64,000 nt of DNA from JAWKWH01 sp041397625 (GCA_041397625.1 JAWKWH010000002.1:648084-712083); one strand, 5' to 3'; shown: positions 41,856-50,904, counted from the first letter of the stretch. Made by a program: numbers and translations. The notes: a model not told the origin generated them from the sequence alone.

Positions 41856-42400
41856 CTGTCCGCAGCCCCGCCCATCTCAAAGCCGACCCGGCCACGCAGG
41901 ATGTCCGCGATCGGCTGCTCGCGGAGACGATCGCTCACCGCGATCACGTGACCGGCGAGGTCCGGCGCGCCGGGCCAGTCTTCCGCGTCAGGACGCACGT
42001 TTCGCGCCAGCGCGGCGGCCAGTTCATCGCGGTCGCCGGCATCAAGCGCCTCGCCATAGGCCCTGGCTCGGCCGTAGAACATGCGCGCCAGCTTCTTCAT
42101 CCGCTTCGGGATACCCATGTCGCCGATGCCGAGCTCGCGCAGCGAATGGTCGACATCCTGGAAGAACATGTCGGTGATATCCTGGCCGAGGGCGGCGGCG
42201 GCGCCCTGCTCGCCGCGCAGGCGATGCAGGAAAAGCACCATGTGCAGGGACAATATCTCAAATCGCCCGAGCGGGGTATCCGGCGCGTCGTGTTCGGCAT
42301 AGAATACAGGCTGCCGCGCGGCCGCCACGATTTGACCGTATACGGCATCGGCAATCGCGCGGTTGGCGCGGGTTGCGGAGCCGAACAAGCGCTTGAACAT
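41852..42400 (-). CDS. Ubiquinol-cytochrome c chaperone (CBP3-like)
   Basis: A 182-residue homologue of mitochondrial CBP3, an assembly factor for cytochrome b of the bc1 complex. LSLHMVLFLHRLRGEQGAAA, ALGQDITDMFFQDVDHSLRE and LGIGDMGIPKRMKKLARMFY, then GRARAYGEAL, follow the family plan. The start at MFKRLFGSATR has the expected position; the frame is open further upstream without similarity. It is the first gene of the group running to the MerR gene and is divergent from bamE. Confidence 0.9.
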   Translation of the reverse strand: MFKRLFGSATRANRAIADAVYGQIVAAARQPVFYAEHDAPDTPLGRFEILSLHMVLFLHRLRGEQGAAAALGQDITDMFFQDVDHSLRELGIGDMGIPKRMKKLARMFYGRARAYGEALDAGDRDELAAALARNVRPDAEDWPGAPDLAGHVIAVSDRLREQPIADILRGRVGFEMGGAADR

Positions 42401-42540
42401 GGAAATCCGTCTCCTCTGACGGCACTCCGGCGACCCGATCCCGTGCGGATCGGAGTTGGCATCAGGTTGCATCGGCGCCGCAGCTGGTTTACCGAGTTTC
42501 CGGCCCGGCGCAAGCCGTGGCGGCGGGGATTGATGTGGAG

Positions 42541-43038
42541 ATGGTTTTGAGCATTCGCAAGTCACTGACCGTATCGGCGCTGGCACCCCTGGCGGCGGCA
42601 GCCGTGGCGCTTGCCGGTTGTACCAACGTCGCCGAGACACTTAACCCACGCACGACGCTGACCCAGGGCTATGTGGTCGACGAACAGGCGCTGGAGCTGG
42701 TGCCTGTCGGCTCGAGTCGCGAACAGGTGCTGCTGGCGCTCGGCACACCGTCGACGACGGCGACCTTCGACAACGAGGCCTTCTACTACATTTCGCAGAA
42801 GCGGGTGAAGAACGCCGCCTTCATGAAGGCCAAGATCGTCGACCAGCGGGTGCTTGCCGTCTATTTCGGCGACGACGAGCGGGTAACCAATATCGCCCAT
42901 TACGGGCTGCAGGACGGCAAGGTGTTCGACTTCATCTCCAAGACGACGCCGACCGGCGGCAAGGACAATAATTTCATCGGCCAGTTGCTCTCCGGCCTGA
43001 GCAGCGGCCAGGCGCCGGACCTGGGCCGGCGGCCGTAG
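42541..43038 (+). CDS. bamE: Outer membrane assembly factor BamE
   Basis: A 165-residue lipoprotein of the beta-barrel assembly machine. The signal ends LAAAAVALAGCTNVAETLNP with lipobox LAGC. The SmpA/OmlA domain follows: ELVPVGSSREQVLLALGTPS, EAFYYISQKRVKNAAFMKAK and VDQRVLAVYFGDDERVTNIA. The start at MVLSIRKSL (42541) was chosen; GTG at 42535 with GGGG seven bases away is an alternative. A bidirectional terminator separates it from the convergent hppA gene. Confidence 0.93.
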   Translation: MVLSIRKSLTVSALAPLAAAAVALAGCTNVAETLNPRTTLTQGYVVDEQALELVPVGSSREQVLLALGTPSTTATFDNEAFYYISQKRVKNAAFMKAKIVDQRVLAVYFGDDERVTNIAHYGLQDGKVFDFISKTTPTGGKDNNFIGQLLSGLSSGQAPDLGRRP

Positions 43039-43076
43039 CGACGCCGGAACCGGCGTCCAAAGAGCCCTCCAGAGCA

Positions 43077-43109
43077 AAAAACCCGCGGAGATCGCTCTCC
43101 GCGGGTTTT
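43077..43109. terminator. Bidirectional terminator between bamE and hppA
   Basis: The hairpin arms AAAACCCGCGGAGA and TCTCCGCGGGTTTT enclose a 4-base loop. The A-run before and T-run after allow it to end transcripts from both convergent genes. Confidence 0.9.
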
Positions 43110-43132
43110 CGTTTGTGCCGTTGCAGCCGTGG

Positions 43133-45265
43133 TCAGTGCGCAAGCACCGCCAGCAGCAGCAGGGCGACAATGTTGGTGATCTTGATCATCGGGTTCACCG
43201 CCGGGCCGGCCGTGTCCTTGTAGGGATCACCCACCGTGTCGCCGGTCACCGACGCCTTGTGGGCCTCGGAACCCTTTTCGTGCTTGGCGCCGTCCTTGTC
43301 GGTAAAACCATCCTCGAACGACTTCTTGGCATTGTCCCAGGCACCGCCGCCGGCGGTCATGGAGATGGCCACGAACAGGCCGGTGACGATGACGCCGAGC
43401 AGCATGGCGCCGACCGCGGCAAGCGCGTTGTTCTTGTCGGCGATCGCGTAGATGACGCCGAACACGACGATCGGCGACAGCACCGGCAGCAGCGACGGCA
43501 CGATCATCTCCTTGATCGCGGCGCGGGTCAGCATGTCGACGGCACGACCGTAGTCGGGCCTCTCCTTGCCTTCCATGATGCCGGGCTTTTCGCGGAACTG
43601 CTTGCGCACCTCCTCGACCACCGCGCCGCCGGCGCGGCCGACGGCGGTCATGGAAATGCCGCCGAACAGATAAGGCAGCAGGCCGCCGAACAGCAGGCCG
43701 ACCACGACGTAGGGGTTGGAGAGCGAGAAGTCGACGGCAACGCCCTCGAAGAACGAGCCCGGCGCTGCGTTGGCGGCAAAGAACTTCAGGTCCTCCGTAT
43801 AGGCCGCAAACAGCACCAGCGCGCCGAGGCCGGCCGAACCGATGGCATAGCCCTTGGTGACCGCCTTGGTGGTGTTGCCGACGGCGTCGAGCGCGTCGGT
43901 CGACTTGCGCACCTCCGGATCGAGACCGGCCATCTCGGCAATGCCGCCGGCGTTGTCGGTGACCGGTCCGAAGGCGTCGAGCGCCACGACCATGCCGGCC
44001 AGCGCCAGCATGGTGGTAACCGCGATCGCGATGCCGAACAGGCCGGCGAGATTGTAGGTGACGATGATACCGGCGATGATGACGATGGCCGGCAGCGCGG
44101 TCGCCTCGAGCGACACCGCCAGGCCCTGGATCACATTGGTGCCGTGACCGGTGACCGACGCCTGGGCGATCGAGACCACGGGACGCTTGCCGGTGCCGGT
44201 GTAGTACTCGGTGATCCAGATGATCAGGCCGGTGACGGCAAGGCCGACGAGACCGCAGTAGAACAGGTAGCGGCCGTTGAACATCGTACCGTTGGAGGTG
44301 GTGAACTCGGTACCTGCGCCGAGCCAGCCCCAGACGATCAGCGCCAGTGCCACGGCCGACAGCACCGCCGTCGCCCAGAAGCCCTTGTAGAGCGCGCCCA
44401 TGATCGAGTTGTTGGAGCCGAGCTTGACGAAGAAGGTGCCGACGATCGAAGTCACCACGCAGGAGGCGCCGATGACCAGCGGGAACATCATCAGGGTCTG
44501 CGCCACGGCGCCGTCGAAGAAGATCGAGGCCAGGACCATGGTGGCGACGATGGTCACCGCGTAGGTCTCGAACAGGTCGGCGGCCATGCCGGCGCAGTCG
44601 CCGACATTGTCGCCGACATTGTCGGCGATGGTCGCCGGATTGCGCGGATCGTCCTCCGGGATGCCGGCTTCGACCTTGCCGACGAGATCGCCGCCGACAT
44701 CGGCACCCTTGGTGAAGATGCCGCCGCCAAGGCGGGCGAAGATCGAGATCAGCGAGGCGCCGAATCCGAGCGCAACCATCGCGTCGATGACGTTGCGGCT
44801 TTCCGGATCAAGCCCCATCGAGCCGATGAGGATCAAGTAGTAGACGGAGACGCCGAGCAGGGCGAGACCGGCGACCAGAAGGCCGGTGATCGCGCCCGAC
44901 TTGAAGGCGATTTCGAGGCCGCCGGCCAGCGAAACCGAGGCCGCCTGGGCCGTGCGCACATTGGCGCGCACCGAAATGTGCATGCCGATGAAGCCGGCTG
45001 CGCCGGACAGTACCGCACCGATCAGGAAGCCGATCGCGGCGATACCCGACAGCAGCCACCAGGCCAGCAGGAAGACGACGACGCCGACGATGGCGATGGT
45101 CGTGTACTGGCGGTTGAGATAGGCCTGCGCACCCTCGCGGATGTAGCCGGCGATTTCCTGCATGCGGGCATTGCCCTGATCGGCTGCGAGCACCGACTGT
45201 GTCGCCCAGATGGCGTAAAGCACAGCCAGAAGACCGCAGGCGATGACGATGTAGAGCATGGTCAT
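43133..45265 (-). CDS. hppA: Proton-translocating membrane pyrophosphatase, K+-independent type
   Basis: A 710-residue protein with about 16 helices that couples PPi hydrolysis to proton transport. Substrate-site motifs are FTKGADVGGDLVGKVEAGIP, EDDPRNPATIADNVGDNVGD and the later DNAGGIAEMAGL region, and TVGDPYKDTAGPAVNPMIKI lies near the C-terminus. The site that sets potassium dependence reads GNTTKAVTKGYAIGSAGLGA, with Lys at the first position after GNTT, which marks the K+-independent class as in Rhodospirillum. Start at MTMLYIVIACG (45265). Confidence 0.96.
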   Translation of the reverse strand: MTMLYIVIACGLLAVLYAIWATQSVLAADQGNARMQEIAGYIREGAQAYLNRQYTTIAIVGVVVFLLAWWLLSGIAAIGFLIGAVLSGAAGFIGMHISVRANVRTAQAASVSLAGGLEIAFKSGAITGLLVAGLALLGVSVYYLILIGSMGLDPESRNVIDAMVALGFGASLISIFARLGGGIFTKGADVGGDLVGKVEAGIPEDDPRNPATIADNVGDNVGDCAGMAADLFETYAVTIVATMVLASIFFDGAVAQTLMMFPLVIGASCVVTSIVGTFFVKLGSNNSIMGALYKGFWATAVLSAVALALIVWGWLGAGTEFTTSNGTMFNGRYLFYCGLVGLAVTGLIIWITEYYTGTGKRPVVSIAQASVTGHGTNVIQGLAVSLEATALPAIVIIAGIIVTYNLAGLFGIAIAVTTMLALAGMVVALDAFGPVTDNAGGIAEMAGLDPEVRKSTDALDAVGNTTKAVTKGYAIGSAGLGALVLFAAYTEDLKFFAANAAPGSFFEGVAVDFSLSNPYVVVGLLFGGLLPYLFGGISMTAVGRAGGAVVEEVRKQFREKPGIMEGKERPDYGRAVDMLTRAAIKEMIVPSLLPVLSPIVVFGVIYAIADKNNALAAVGAMLLGVIVTGLFVAISMTAGGGAWDNAKKSFEDGFTDKDGAKHEKGSEAHKASVTGDTVGDPYKDTAGPAVNPMIKITNIVALLLLAVLAH

Positions 45266-45453
45266 TGCCAATTTCCTCGGTTTGATTGATCCGGAAGAAC
45301 CCCTCTCCGGATATTTCGGACTTTGCCGGAGGTTGCGTTGTCGCAAAGCCTGCCGGGCTATCGCAGCGGCTTATGCGCATGCGACCCGCCAACGTCAAGG
45401 TCTAGCTGTGAATTGACGCCAAATGCCGGGTCTTCGGATCTGCAGGCGGAGAT

Positions 45454-46665
45454 TCAGCCGCGCAGCGCGGCGCCATGCCGGCTGAAGGTCAGATAGGCCA
45501 GCGCGGCAAGGCATACGAAGGTCACCGGCAGAACGATCCAGTTCAGCATTTCCCAGCCGCCGATATTGTAGATGCGGCCGGACATGAGCGAGGCGAAGGC
45601 GACCAGGCCGAACAGCAGGAAATCGTGGAAACCCTGCACCTTGTTACGCTCCGACAGGCGATAGCATTCGGCGACGATGGCGGTGGCGCCGATGAAGGCG
45701 AAGTTCCAGCCGATGCCGAGCAGGATCAGCGCCGTCCAGAACTGCCACAGCGCGATGCCGGAAAGCGCGACCAGCGCGCAGGCGATCAGCAGGAACAGAC
45801 CGGTCGCCACCACAGCCTCGCGGCCGAAGCGGGCGATCAGCCGGCCGGTGAAGAAACTTGGCGCGAACATGGCCAGCACATGCCAGGAGATGCCGAGCGT
45901 CGCCTCGTCGGGCGTAAAACCGCAACCGACCATGGCCAGCGGCGCGCCGGTCATAACGAAGCTCATCATCGTGTAGGCGCCAACGCCGCAGACGAGCGCC
46001 GAGATGAAACGCGGCCGCAGCACGATCTGAGAGAGCGGGCGCGCCGGTTCGTCCGTCCCCATCGTGGTGGAGACCGAATCCTTCGGCAGGCGCAGCAGCG
46101 ACAGCACGAGCGCGCCGACGGCGGCAAGGCCGATGACGGCGACGAACGATCCGGCGAACATGACCGGCGCGAACAGTTCGCGCGTATGGATGACCGTCTG
46201 CGGGCCGATGATGGCGGCGAACATGCCCCCGCCGAGCACCCAGGAGATCGCCTTCGGCTTGAACGGTTCCGGCGCGTTGTCGGCGGCGGCGAACCGATAT
46301 TGCTGCACGAAGGCATTGCCGCAGCCAATGAACATCAGTCCGAGGGCAAAGAACCAGAAACTGTGCGCGAACAGGGCGGCCGCGGCCACCGCGCCGCCAA
46401 GCGCGGTGACGCCGGTGCCCGACATGAAGCCATAGCGGCGGCCGACCCAGCGCATCAGGGCGGCGGCCGGCAGCGCGCCGAGCGCGGTTCCGACATTGAA
46501 GCCGGTGATCGGCGCGGTTGCGAGCGACTTGTCGTCGCCGAGCAGGTAGAGGCCGGCAAGTCCGCCCATGGAGATCGCCACCGGCGCGGCCGAACCGACG
46601 ACCGCCTGGCTGGCCGACAGGATGAACGCCGTGCGCCGCGCCTCGCGCCCGACTTCCATGCTCAC
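45454..46665 (-). CDS. Major facilitator superfamily transporter
   Basis: A 403-residue protein with about twelve hydrophobic helices. It has LMRWVGRRYGFMSGTGVTAL near the loop between helices 2 and 3, matching the MFS G-x-x-x-D/R-R-x-G-R pattern, and VGCGFTPDEATLGISWHVLA and RLIARFGREAVVATGLFLLI as its second half. Substrate is unknown. The start is GTG at 46665, overlapping the nusB stop by four bases (GTGA), so it is translated with nusB even though their jobs are unrelated. Confidence 0.88.
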   Translation of the reverse strand: MSMEVGREARRTAFILSASQAVVGSAAPVAISMGGLAGLYLLGDDKSLATAPITGFNVGTALGALPAAALMRWVGRRYGFMSGTGVTALGGAVAAAALFAHSFWFFALGLMFIGCGNAFVQQYRFAAADNAPEPFKPKAISWVLGGGMFAAIIGPQTVIHTRELFAPVMFAGSFVAVIGLAAVGALVLSLLRLPKDSVSTTMGTDEPARPLSQIVLRPRFISALVCGVGAYTMMSFVMTGAPLAMVGCGFTPDEATLGISWHVLAMFAPSFFTGRLIARFGREAVVATGLFLLIACALVALSGIALWQFWTALILLGIGWNFAFIGATAIVAECYRLSERNKVQGFHDFLLFGLVAFASLMSGRIYNIGGWEMLNWIVLPVTFVCLAALAYLTFSRHGAALRG

Positions 46666-47150
46666 GATTGCCCTTCGCGGACGCGCTTCGCCACGCGATC
46701 GAGAACCGCGTTCACCAGTTTCGGTTCCTCGCCCTCGTAGAAGGCGTGGGCGATGTCGACATATTCGTTGACGATGACGGCGACCGGAACGTCGCGGCGG
46801 CGCATCAGTTCGAACGTGCCCGAGCGCAGAATGGCCCGGAGCGTCGAATCCAGCCGCGACAACGGCCAGCCTTCGAGCAGCGACTGGCGCACGATGGGAT
46901 CTATCTGCTTCTGGTTTTCCACAACGCCGGCCAGGATGGCGCGAAACCATTGCGCATCGGCCTCGCGGTACTGGGAACCGTCTATCTCCTTGCCGAGGCG
47001 GTAAGCCTCGTACTCGGCGGCGGTCTCCAGAAGCCCGGCGCCGGCAACATCCATCTGGTAGAGTGCCTGCACGGCCGCCAGCCGCGCCGCGCCGCGCTTG
47101 TTGGCCGGCCGCGCCGGCTCCGCCGGCCTATCGTCCTCGACGCCGATCAC
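46662..47150 (-). CDS. nusB: Transcription antitermination factor NusB
   Basis: A 162-residue RNA-binding protein that, with NusE, supports rRNA antitermination. The family sequence is KRGAARLAAVQALYQMDVAG, RLDSTLRAILRSGTFELMRR and VNEYVDIAHAFYEGEEPKLV, NAVLDRVAKRVRE. The start is GTG at 47150, sharing four bases with the ribH stop (GTGA). The ribH-nusB pair is widely conserved. Confidence 0.95.
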   Translation of the reverse strand: MIGVEDDRPAEPARPANKRGAARLAAVQALYQMDVAGAGLLETAAEYEAYRLGKEIDGSQYREADAQWFRAILAGVVENQKQIDPIVRQSLLEGWPLSRLDSTLRAILRSGTFELMRRRDVPVAVIVNEYVDIAHAFYEGEEPKLVNAVLDRVAKRVREGQS

Positions 47151-47590
47151 GACCGCATTTTCTCGCGCAGTTCGATCATGGTCAGCGCGGCGCGCGCGGC
47201 AAAGCCGCCCTTGTCGCCCTCGCTGCGGCGGGCGCGCGCCCAAGCCTGGGCCTCGTTCTCCACTGTCAGGATACCGTTGCCGATCGCAAGATCCCAGCCA
47301 ATCGCCAGATCGGAAAGCGCGCGGCTCGATTCGTTGGCGACGATCTCGAAATGATAGGTTTCGCCACGGATGACGCAGCCAAGCGCGAGATAGCCGTCAT
47401 AGTCGCGGGTGCCGTTTTCGGCGTAGGCGATCGCGGCTGGAACCTCCAGCGCGCCGGGCACAGCGACCACGTCGAAAGAGGCACCGGCCTCGGCAAGCGC
47501 CGCCCTGGCGCCATCGAGTAGTGCATCCGATAGATCGTCGTAGAAGCGCGCCTCCACGATCAGGAGATGCGGCTTTTCGGTTTTTGACAT
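47147..47590 (-). CDS. ribH: 6,7-dimethyl-8-ribityllumazine synthase
   Basis: A 147-residue enzyme that makes lumazine, the precursor of riboflavin, as a pentamer or larger shell. LIVEARFYDDLSDALLDGAR holds the substrate loop, DVVAVPGALEVPAAIAYAEN and GYLALGCVIRGETYHFEIVA are the conserved core including the catalytic His region (RGETYHFEIV). It belongs to the nrdR-ribD-ribE-ribH-nusB group. Start at MSKTEKPHLLIVE. Confidence 0.96.
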   Translation of the reverse strand: MSKTEKPHLLIVEARFYDDLSDALLDGARAALAEAGASFDVVAVPGALEVPAAIAYAENGTRDYDGYLALGCVIRGETYHFEIVANESSRALSDLAIGWDLAIGNGILTVENEAQAWARARRSEGDKGGFAARAALTMIELREKMRS

Positions 47591-47649
47591 TCGTTACCCC
47601 GAATCAGGCGCGGCGTCGACGCACCGAAAGATCGTGTTCGCGGCTTCGT

Positions 47650-48264
47650 CTATGCCTCTTTTCGTGCTTCCGCAAGGCGGGCAGCGTATCTGGCCATGGT
47701 GTCGATCTCGAGGTTGACCATGTCGCCCTCGCGGCGTTCGCCCCAGGTGGTGACCTCGAGAGAATGACGGATCAGCAGCACGTCGAACCGGTTGCCGTCG
47801 ACGGCGTTGACCGTCAGCGACGTGCCGTCGAGCGCGACCGATCCCTTGGGCGCGATGAAACGGGCGAAATCGGCCGGCGCCTCGAGCGTGAAGCGGACCG
47901 CCTCGCCTTCCTGCTCGACGGCGGCGATGCGCGCCTGGCCATCGACATGGCCGGACACGATGTGGCCGCCCAGTTCATCGCCGACCTTGAGCGCTCGCTC
48001 CAGGTTGACATGCGTGCCGGCGCGCCATGTCGCCGCCGTGGTGAGCCTGAGCGCCTCCTCCCAGGCTTCCACCTCGAACCAGCGGTCGTTCGCGCCCTCG
48101 TCCGGCAGCCCGACGACGGTGAGGCAGACCCCGGCGCAGGCGATCGACGCGCCGATATCGATGGTCGATGGGTCGTAGCTCGTTTCGATGCGCAGCCTGA
48201 CACCGTCGTCGCGCTGCGAGACGGCGGCGACGGTGCCGATATCGGTGACGATGCCCGTGAACAT
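47650..48264 (-). CDS. ribE: Riboflavin synthase alpha subunit
   Basis: A 204-residue enzyme that dismutates two lumazine molecules to riboflavin. Two lumazine-binding repeats are seen: MFTGIVTDIGTVAAVSQRDD with GASIACAGVCLTVVGL, and LGGHIVSGHVDGQARIAAVE with GSVALDGTSLTVNAVDGNRF. The start MFTGIV is canonical. One base separates it from the ribD stop, so the two are co-transcribed. No FMN riboswitch was found in the nearby spacers. Confidence 0.96.
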   Translation of the reverse strand: MFTGIVTDIGTVAAVSQRDDGVRLRIETSYDPSTIDIGASIACAGVCLTVVGLPDEGANDRWFEVEAWEEALRLTTAATWRAGTHVNLERALKVGDELGGHIVSGHVDGQARIAAVEQEGEAVRFTLEAPADFARFIAPKGSVALDGTSLTVNAVDGNRFDVLLIRHSLEVTTWGERREGDMVNLEIDTMARYAARLAEARKEA

Positions 48265-48265
48265 C

Positions 48266-49375
48266 CTACGGCCTTCCCAGCCTGACCCATTCCAAACAGC
48301 GGTCTTCGCCGAGAACTTCCTCGCGTGCAAGCTCGAAACCGTCCGGCATGGTCGCCCGCGTCAACGGCGAGGCGATGCCGTCGGCACCGATTTGCATCGG
48401 CGCCGTAAACAGGACGACGCGGTCGACCAGCCCGTCGGCCATGAACGAACGAGCGATCCCGGCGCCGCCTTCCACCAGCACCGACATGACGCCTTTAGCG
48501 GCGAGATCCTCCATCAGTTCCGGCAGCGCCACGCGACCGTCATCGTGCTCGGTCGCCAGCAGGCGCACGCCGGCCCCGGCGAGCGTTGCCGCTAGGCCGG
48601 CGTCGACCGGTCTAGCCCCGGGCGCCAGCCATGTGGACACCTGCCCGGCGGTCGCGACCAGTTTCGCATCCGGCCTGAGCGATGCGGCATTGCCGACGAC
48701 GATGCGGATCGGCGAGCGGCCCTGCAGACCGGGCAGCCGGCAGGTCAGTTCGGGATCGTCGGCGCCGGCCGTACCGCTGCCGACCAGGATGGCATGGACG
48801 CCGGCGCGCATCAAATGGGCGCGAGCACGGGCCGCCGGTCCGGTGATCGCCACCTGACCCTCGCCTTTCCGCCCGATCATGCCGTCGGCGGAAACGGCAA
48901 GTTTCAGAATCACTTCCGGCCGCTTGCTGACGGATCGAATCAGGTAGTCGGCCATGGCGTCGGCGGCGATCTCCGCAAGCACGTTCTCGACCACTTCGAC
49001 ACCGGCCGACCGCAGGATCGCATAGCCCCTGCCCGAGACGCGCGGATCGGGATCGGCGGCGGCACCGACCACGCGCGCGACGCCGGCAGCGACAAGCGCC
49101 TCGGCGCAGGGCGGCGTGCGGCCATGATGGGCGCAGGGTTCGAGCGTGACATAGGCGGTCGCACCGCGGGCGCGCGCGCCAGCCTCGGCAAGCGCGGCGG
49201 TTTCGGCGTGCGGCCTGCCGCCGAGCGCGGTGACGCCGCGACCGATGATCGCGCCACCGCCGTCGACGATCAGCGTCGCGACCGAGGGGTTGGTGCCGGT
49301 CAGGCCGGCATGGCGCCGCGACAGGCGAATGGCGGCCGCCATGAAGCGCTCGTCATCGCGGGCGCGCGCGACCAA
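48266..49375 (-). CDS. ribD: Bifunctional riboflavin deaminase/reductase RibD
   Basis: A 369-residue two-domain enzyme of riboflavin synthesis. The N-terminal deaminase has the zinc motif GGRPHAETAALAEAGARARG (HAE) and LEPCAHHGRTPPCAEALVAA (PC-x8-PC). The C-terminal reductase has RPEVILKLAVSADGMIGRKG and AHLMRAGVHAILVGSGTAGA. The start is TTG at 49375, three bases after the nrdR stop; a Met at residue 12 would remove part of the deaminase helix. The tight spacing shows an operon with nrdR. Confidence 0.95.
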   Translation of the reverse strand: MVARARDDERFMAAAIRLSRRHAGLTGTNPSVATLIVDGGGAIIGRGVTALGGRPHAETAALAEAGARARGATAYVTLEPCAHHGRTPPCAEALVAAGVARVVGAAADPDPRVSGRGYAILRSAGVEVVENVLAEIAADAMADYLIRSVSKRPEVILKLAVSADGMIGRKGEGQVAITGPAARARAHLMRAGVHAILVGSGTAGADDPELTCRLPGLQGRSPIRIVVGNAASLRPDAKLVATAGQVSTWLAPGARPVDAGLAATLAGAGVRLLATEHDDGRVALPELMEDLAAKGVMSVLVEGGAGIARSFMADGLVDRVVLFTAPMQIGADGIASPLTRATMPDGFELAREEVLGEDRCLEWVRLGRP

Positions 49376-49378
49376 GCG

Positions 49379-49852
49379 TCAGTCTCCCGTTTCCGGGTCG
49401 CCGCCATCTTCCAGTTCGCCGAGTACCTGCTGGAACTCGTCGAGATTGCGGAAATTGCGATAGACGGAGGCAAAGCGGACATAGGCGACGTCGTCCAGCG
49501 CCTTCAGCGCCTCCATCGCCGCCATGCCGATCCGCTCCGACGGGATCTCCAGGTCGCCGGAACTTTCGAGCTGACGCACGATGCCGGAAACGGCGCGGTC
49601 GAGCTTCTCGGGATCGACATTGCGTTTTCTCAGCGCCGTTTCCATGGAGCGGACGAGCTTGTCGCGGTCGAAGGGCACCTTGCGACCGGATTTCTTGACC
49701 ACCATGAGATCGCGAAGCTGCACGCGCTCAAACGTGGTGAAACGCCCACCGCAGGAAGGGCAGACACGGCGGCGACGGATCGCGTTTCCATCCTCGGCGG
49801 GACGCGAATCCTTCACCTGCGTGTCTTCGGACTGGCAGTAGGGGCAGCGCAT
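49379..49852 (-). CDS. nrdR: Transcriptional repressor NrdR
   Basis: A 157-residue regulator of ribonucleotide reductase genes. The zinc finger is MRCPYCQSEDTQVKDSRPAE and RRRRVCPSCGGRFTTFERVQ, and the ATP-cone domain begins LMVVKKSGRKVPFDRDKLVR. It senses ATP/dATP and binds NrdR boxes. nrdJ, a likely target, lies about 46 kb away at the other end of the window. It heads the riboflavin operon. A NYN-domain gene lies 40 bases upstream instead of the more usual glyA neighbour. Confidence 0.96.
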   Translation of the reverse strand: MRCPYCQSEDTQVKDSRPAEDGNAIRRRRVCPSCGGRFTTFERVQLRDLMVVKKSGRKVPFDRDKLVRSMETALRKRNVDPEKLDRAVSGIVRQLESSGDLEIPSERIGMAAMEALKALDDVAYVRFASVYRNFRNLDEFQQVLGELEDGGDPETGD

Positions 49853-49892
49853 GGTCAGTGGCTCCGCAGGAACTGGAAAATCTGGTCCAAGG

Positions 49893-50738
49893 TTACTCGT
49901 CCGTTCTTGTGCTGCGGATTTTCACTTCCTTTTGGAAGGTTGAGCGCAACAGCCTTATTTCAGGTCTGGTGAGTTCCCTGTTCAGTAACTGACGGCAAAT
50001 TGCGAGTAGTGGCCTGTCATGTTCGCCAGGCACACCACGTTCGGTTTTCCAGTAAGCCTCGATCGCGGCAATCTGACTTTCCGTCAGCTCTGCCACATAT
50101 GCTCCCGCTGCCCGCTGCAGAGGGCGTTCGTCATCGTCGGACACTGCCGATGTGGAACCACTCACTCCGGTTTCCCCGCTTGCGCGCTGTAGTTCCGGCT
50201 TGACCGAGAGAAATTCTCCAACATCTTCTTTGGACAATTCGTGTGTCGTATCAGCTTCATGGATAAGTTGCACCGACTGGCTTGCACGCGCGGGTTCAAT
50301 TCCCAGCAGGTGGATGCGAACTCCGAAGTTTTGAGCAATTTGCACCCCGACACGGACGTCTTCGTCACCCGACAGAAGCACGGCGTCGCTGATCGACTGC
50401 AATCTGGCGAGTTCAATCAGATCGGTTACGATCAGTGAATCAACACCTTTCTGCTGGCCGGCGCTGTTAACGAAGCCAAGCCGAAGCTTTACGTTGTCGA
50501 GTGCGGCCAGGACGGCTTGATCGGGAGTTGGGCGCATTCCGCCCAGCGCACCATCATACCAATAGATCCGAAGCAACTTGCAGCCCGGCGCTTTCCGCAG
50601 AGCGAGCGCTTCAAGATCTTTAACTGCCGCCTTCGGATCGAGGACCAGTGAGGAGCGCTTTTTCTTGCTTCCCGATATCGCTGCGCTGCCCTGTGCAAAC
50701 AAGTATCCGGAATCTATGAAAACCGCTACACGGTCCAT
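49893..50738 (-). CDS. NYN-domain (PIN-like) protein
   Basis: A 281-residue protein with an N-terminal NYN domain, a PIN-like nuclease fold. The acidic residues are placed as expected: RVAVFIDSGYLF, QKGVDSLIVTDLIELARLQS and AVLLSGDEDVRVGVQIAQNF. A Ser-rich linker and a helical C-terminal part (TESQIAAIEAYWKTERGVPG, LLNRELTRPEIRLLRSTFQK) follow. It could cleave or bind RNA. Base composition is lower in GC than nrdR and glyA on either side. A hairpin lies 20 bases upstream. Confidence 0.8.
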   Translation of the reverse strand: MDRVAVFIDSGYLFAQGSAAISGSKKKRSSLVLDPKAAVKDLEALALRKAPGCKLLRIYWYDGALGGMRPTPDQAVLAALDNVKLRLGFVNSAGQQKGVDSLIVTDLIELARLQSISDAVLLSGDEDVRVGVQIAQNFGVRIHLLGIEPARASQSVQLIHEADTTHELSKEDVGEFLSVKPELQRASGETGVSGSTSAVSDDDERPLQRAAGAYVAELTESQIAAIEAYWKTERGVPGEHDRPLLAICRQLLNRELTRPEIRLLRSTFQKEVKIRSTRTDE

Positions 50739-50759
50739 CGTGCATGCCTCGGAAATAGC

Positions 50760-50781
50760 AAGGGCTCCCGCAGGAGCCCTT
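50760..50781 (-). terminator. Hairpin downstream of glyA
   Basis: AAGGGCTCC-CGCA-GGAGCCCTT makes a 9-bp stem with a 4-base loop. On the minus strand it lies 124 bases past the glyA stop, followed only by GCTATTTCC, so it is a plausible but weak terminator for glyA ahead of the NYN gene. Confidence 0.55.
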
Positions 50782-50904
50782 ATATGCCGTGCCGTCCAGA
50801 TATCAGATAGCGGGCGACACGGAGTGTTACATATATGGCATATGTGCCGGCAGGCTACAACAGGTCATTGCAACGACAAACCAATCGCAAACCTTGCCTG
50901 CTTT

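Noticed and set aside
43115..45289. 724-codon open frame antisense to hppA
   Set aside because: The translation is a low-complexity His/Gly/Asp/Arg mixture, and hppA on the other strand is unambiguous.
47591..47649. FMN riboswitch upstream of the riboflavin genes
   Set aside because: The spacer before ribH is 59 bases and lacks the conserved FMN aptamer pattern; the ribD-ribE spacer is one base.
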